A DNA stretch of 64,000 bases from Diprion similis (taxonomy: Eukaryota; Arthropoda; Insecta; Hymenoptera; Diprionidae), in contig NC_060115.1 of assembly GCF_021155765.1 (NCBI RefSeq), positions 6,118,493 to 6,182,492 of the forward strand. The letters run 5' to 3'. The position numbers were made by a program, and so were the translations under genes. Positions 62,301 through 64,000 of the stretch are shown here, piece after piece. The number at the start of each line of letters is the position of its first letter. Position 1 is the stretch's first letter. The notes under the pieces are model-generated. The model had not been told where the DNA came from. It did not search any database and saw only the letters and a list, made by a program, of their open reading frames with translations.

Positions 62301-62921
62301 TCAAGATACTCCGCTTGCTGCTGTCACTGCGTCTGACGAGGGATTGAGATCAGTTACTGAAGAGGTGACAAAGTCCAGTTCGATTTATCGCGAAATATCA
62401 TATACCAAGCTACATTATGATTGTAAGCAATTTTGATCGTTGTTAGTTTAATTTTTAATTCTCCACAGGGCAACAAATCCTCAGCGATTGTACAAGCAAC
62501 ACCCGTATCCCAAAAGCACGCACCTGTTGAAGGGTTGAAGTCGGAAGAGTCTGCAAAGAATGTCGAAGGTGACAAAGAAGGCAGTAAATCATGTGAAGAT
62601 GAGGGAGGAAATAAAGTGGAGAAGCCCCATGACGAATTTGGAAAGGGAGTCATATTCTATCTACGTGATGATGTCGTAGTTGGCATTGTCTTATGGAACA
62701 TATTCAATCGCATGTCTATTGCACGACAGGTGGGCTACTACTTTCATAAATTTCTATGCTGGTTTCCCAGTGGGCTTGATGTAGCTGGGATCTGATTAAA
62801 CGAATAATTAATAACATAAAATGAAGAATTAATAAAATTAACTTTCCAGGTTTTGGCCAGCGGAACAAGGTACGATGATCTCAATGAGGTAGCTAAGCTG
62901 TTCAGCATTCACGAAGACTGA
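59364..62921 (+). CDS. AIFM1: Apoptosis-inducing factor 1, mitochondrial
   Basis: Twelve exons: 59364-59454, 59825-60132, 60218-60272, 60485-60633, 60694-60824, 60914-61089, 61173-61364, 61490-61686, 61778-62030, 62180-62364, 62469-62729, 62850-62921; phases close to 689 aa. A FAD-dependent NADH oxidoreductase of the intermembrane space that supports respiratory-chain assembly (CHCHD4 partner) and can promote DNA degradation on release. Residues 1-30 ([17 protein letters not shown]) form a basic, amphipathic presequence. A hydrophobic inner-membrane anchor lies at about 115-133, then Lys-rich 152-163, the FAD GGG motif 181-183, the NADH motif GGGFLG 352-357, [34 protein letters not shown], and a C-terminal domain with an acidic Lys/Glu/Ser-rich insert (exon 11). 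An unusual Cys/Pro segment is encoded in exon 2 before the anchor. The first exon was chosen because its ATG, targeting character and phase all fit. Confidence 0.96.
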
Positions 62922-63220
62922 TACCACCGAAGTTGCATTTACCATCGAATCACTGTTTGTATATATTCGTGTTTCTGGCTATCGAGTTCTTGAATGTATT
63001 TTACACCCTGTACTAAGAAGCGATCTCTAATGATTTAATGGCTAAATTTTAGGAAGCATAAAATATTGTAGATATCATTTCTCTTAGAACCAGGAAGATA
63101 GTGTTTTATCTGAAACTCGGGTAAATCGTCATATTTTCTCGTAATCGTACAAAGTCTACGTGCATTTATATTATAATAAATATATAAATATCGAACGATA
63201 CATGATGCACATTGTTAGAA

Positions 63221-63226
63221 AATAAA
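63221..63226 (+). terminator. Candidate polyadenylation signal of AIFM1
   Basis: AATAAA about 300 nt after the stop. An alternative AATAAA lies at 63175-63180. Confidence 0.45.
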
Positions 63227-63472
63227 GGAAATCATTGATCGTGAATACGGACGACAGTTTTTATTCACAGTTACGTCGGTATTGTTTTAGTTGTTTAGTG
63301 ACTCATCATCTGCAAAAACCATACAGTATCAACAATAATCAGCATATATTTCATTGTAATTACCTGGGTACACTGTGCTTAATTACATTATTAACATATT
63401 AAAGTATTGTGTTTGTTGCAGTAACTGGTATTACTTCTGGAAGAAGTTTGATCTGAGTAATTAGATCGGAAA

Positions 63473-63893
63473 TCACGTCACTAACGCTGCTTCTTGGTAC
63501 ATAAGCAGAGGCAAAGTTATATTGCGATACCGCTTCGACAAAAGATCCATTAATTGTAAATGATTTCCAGATCGATAGTCAGTTAAATCCTGTAAGAATG
63601 AAATAATATGCAAGTTATTACTACTGTGATTTTTGAAAGTTCTCACTGCTTCAAGCTACGAAAATAATTTTACGCACCATATGTTCTGGCCACATCTTTC
63701 CATCAGTTACGTCTTCTAAAAGTTGGTTCTGACTGTAGTGTAATAATGATGTACAGTAATACAATGTGTAGTCAGCTGGATAAAGAATACAAATGGCTAG
63801 CAAATGTACGATTTCGCACCATGGTAGTACCCTCCAGAAATATTGAGATATCATTTCGTCACAAATAATCCACCAGTCTGTACCGCAATTATT
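63473..63893 (-). CDS. 3' end of an unrecognised gene running off the window
   Basis: Two terminal exons are visible: 63893-63678 (72 codons; acceptor attcacag, donor ATG|GTGCGT) and 63589-63473 (39 codons to TGA; acceptor cattcttacag), in phase. The peptide is rich in aromatic and hydrophobic residues (DWWIICDEMISQYFWRVLPW, HLLAICILYPADYTLYYC) and is helical in character. A TBC-domain C-terminal half is conceivable but no signature is strong enough to name it. Upstream exons lie beyond 64000. The last exon is also open in another frame (ending ...TNTIL at about 63404), so its true frame is not certain. Confidence 0.5.
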
Positions 63894-64000
63894 CTGTGAA
63901 TTTTGACAGACACATTATTTTTTTTTTAAATTTCCGGTCTTGTGAAAAATCTATTTTGTAAAGATAAAAACCTTCAAGGCATATTTGATGCTTGGCAATT

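Overview
The window reads as a nuclear chromosome segment from an insect. The DNA is AT-rich, genes are split by short GT-AG introns, poly-T tracts and microsatellites are common, and a tandem array of ecdysteroid-kinase-like (EcKL/CHK) genes, a family expanded in arthropods, lies in the middle. Gene architectures would fit Hymenoptera (possibly a sawfly), but nothing seen fixes the order. No rRNA, tRNA, CRISPR array or intact transposon was recognised. All gene models were built by hand: exon ends were read from GT/AG signals and checked by phase closure, so every multi-exon model listed as complete keeps one frame from ATG to stop.

Layout. 1-5756 has no recognised gene (low complexity, possibly distal 3' UTR). 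5757-8180 (minus) is a ZC3H11A-like CCCH zinc-finger gene (5 coding exons, 317 aa). 12553-21991 (minus) is a bridge-like lipid transfer protein of the BLTP3 (UHRF1BP1/SHIP164) family (16 exons, 1415 aa), with a GC-rich promoter-like stretch just upstream. 24164-37612 (minus) holds four EcKL genes: a divergent two-exon copy, then three single-exon copies, the last two sharing a nearly identical central tract that looks like gene conversion. 39350-40962 (minus) is glucosamine-6-phosphate deaminase (4 coding exons, 281 aa), with candidate upstream exons reaching 48 kb. A minisatellite of about 26 bp units sits at 42.9-43.8 kb.

49135-53305 (plus) is the RTEL1 helicase (12 exons, 998 aa). It is convergent with 54520-56520 (minus), TCP11L1-like (6 exons, 498 aa). 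59364-62921 (plus) is the mitochondrial flavoprotein AIFM1 (12 exons, 689 aa). The right edge holds the last two exons of an unrecognised minus-strand gene.

The single-copy genes are housekeeping: mRNA metabolism, membrane contact and lipid transfer, amino-sugar catabolism, genome stability, and mitochondrial redox. They are not a functional cluster. The accessory part is the EcKL array, probably linked to steroid or xenobiotic phosphorylation. The most unusual observations are the EcKL conversion tract, a shared GCGTCACGCGT motif upstream of the two converted copies, the altered catalytic-loop motif in the first EcKL, and a phase-compatible open frame across candidate exons that ends just before the deaminase ATG.
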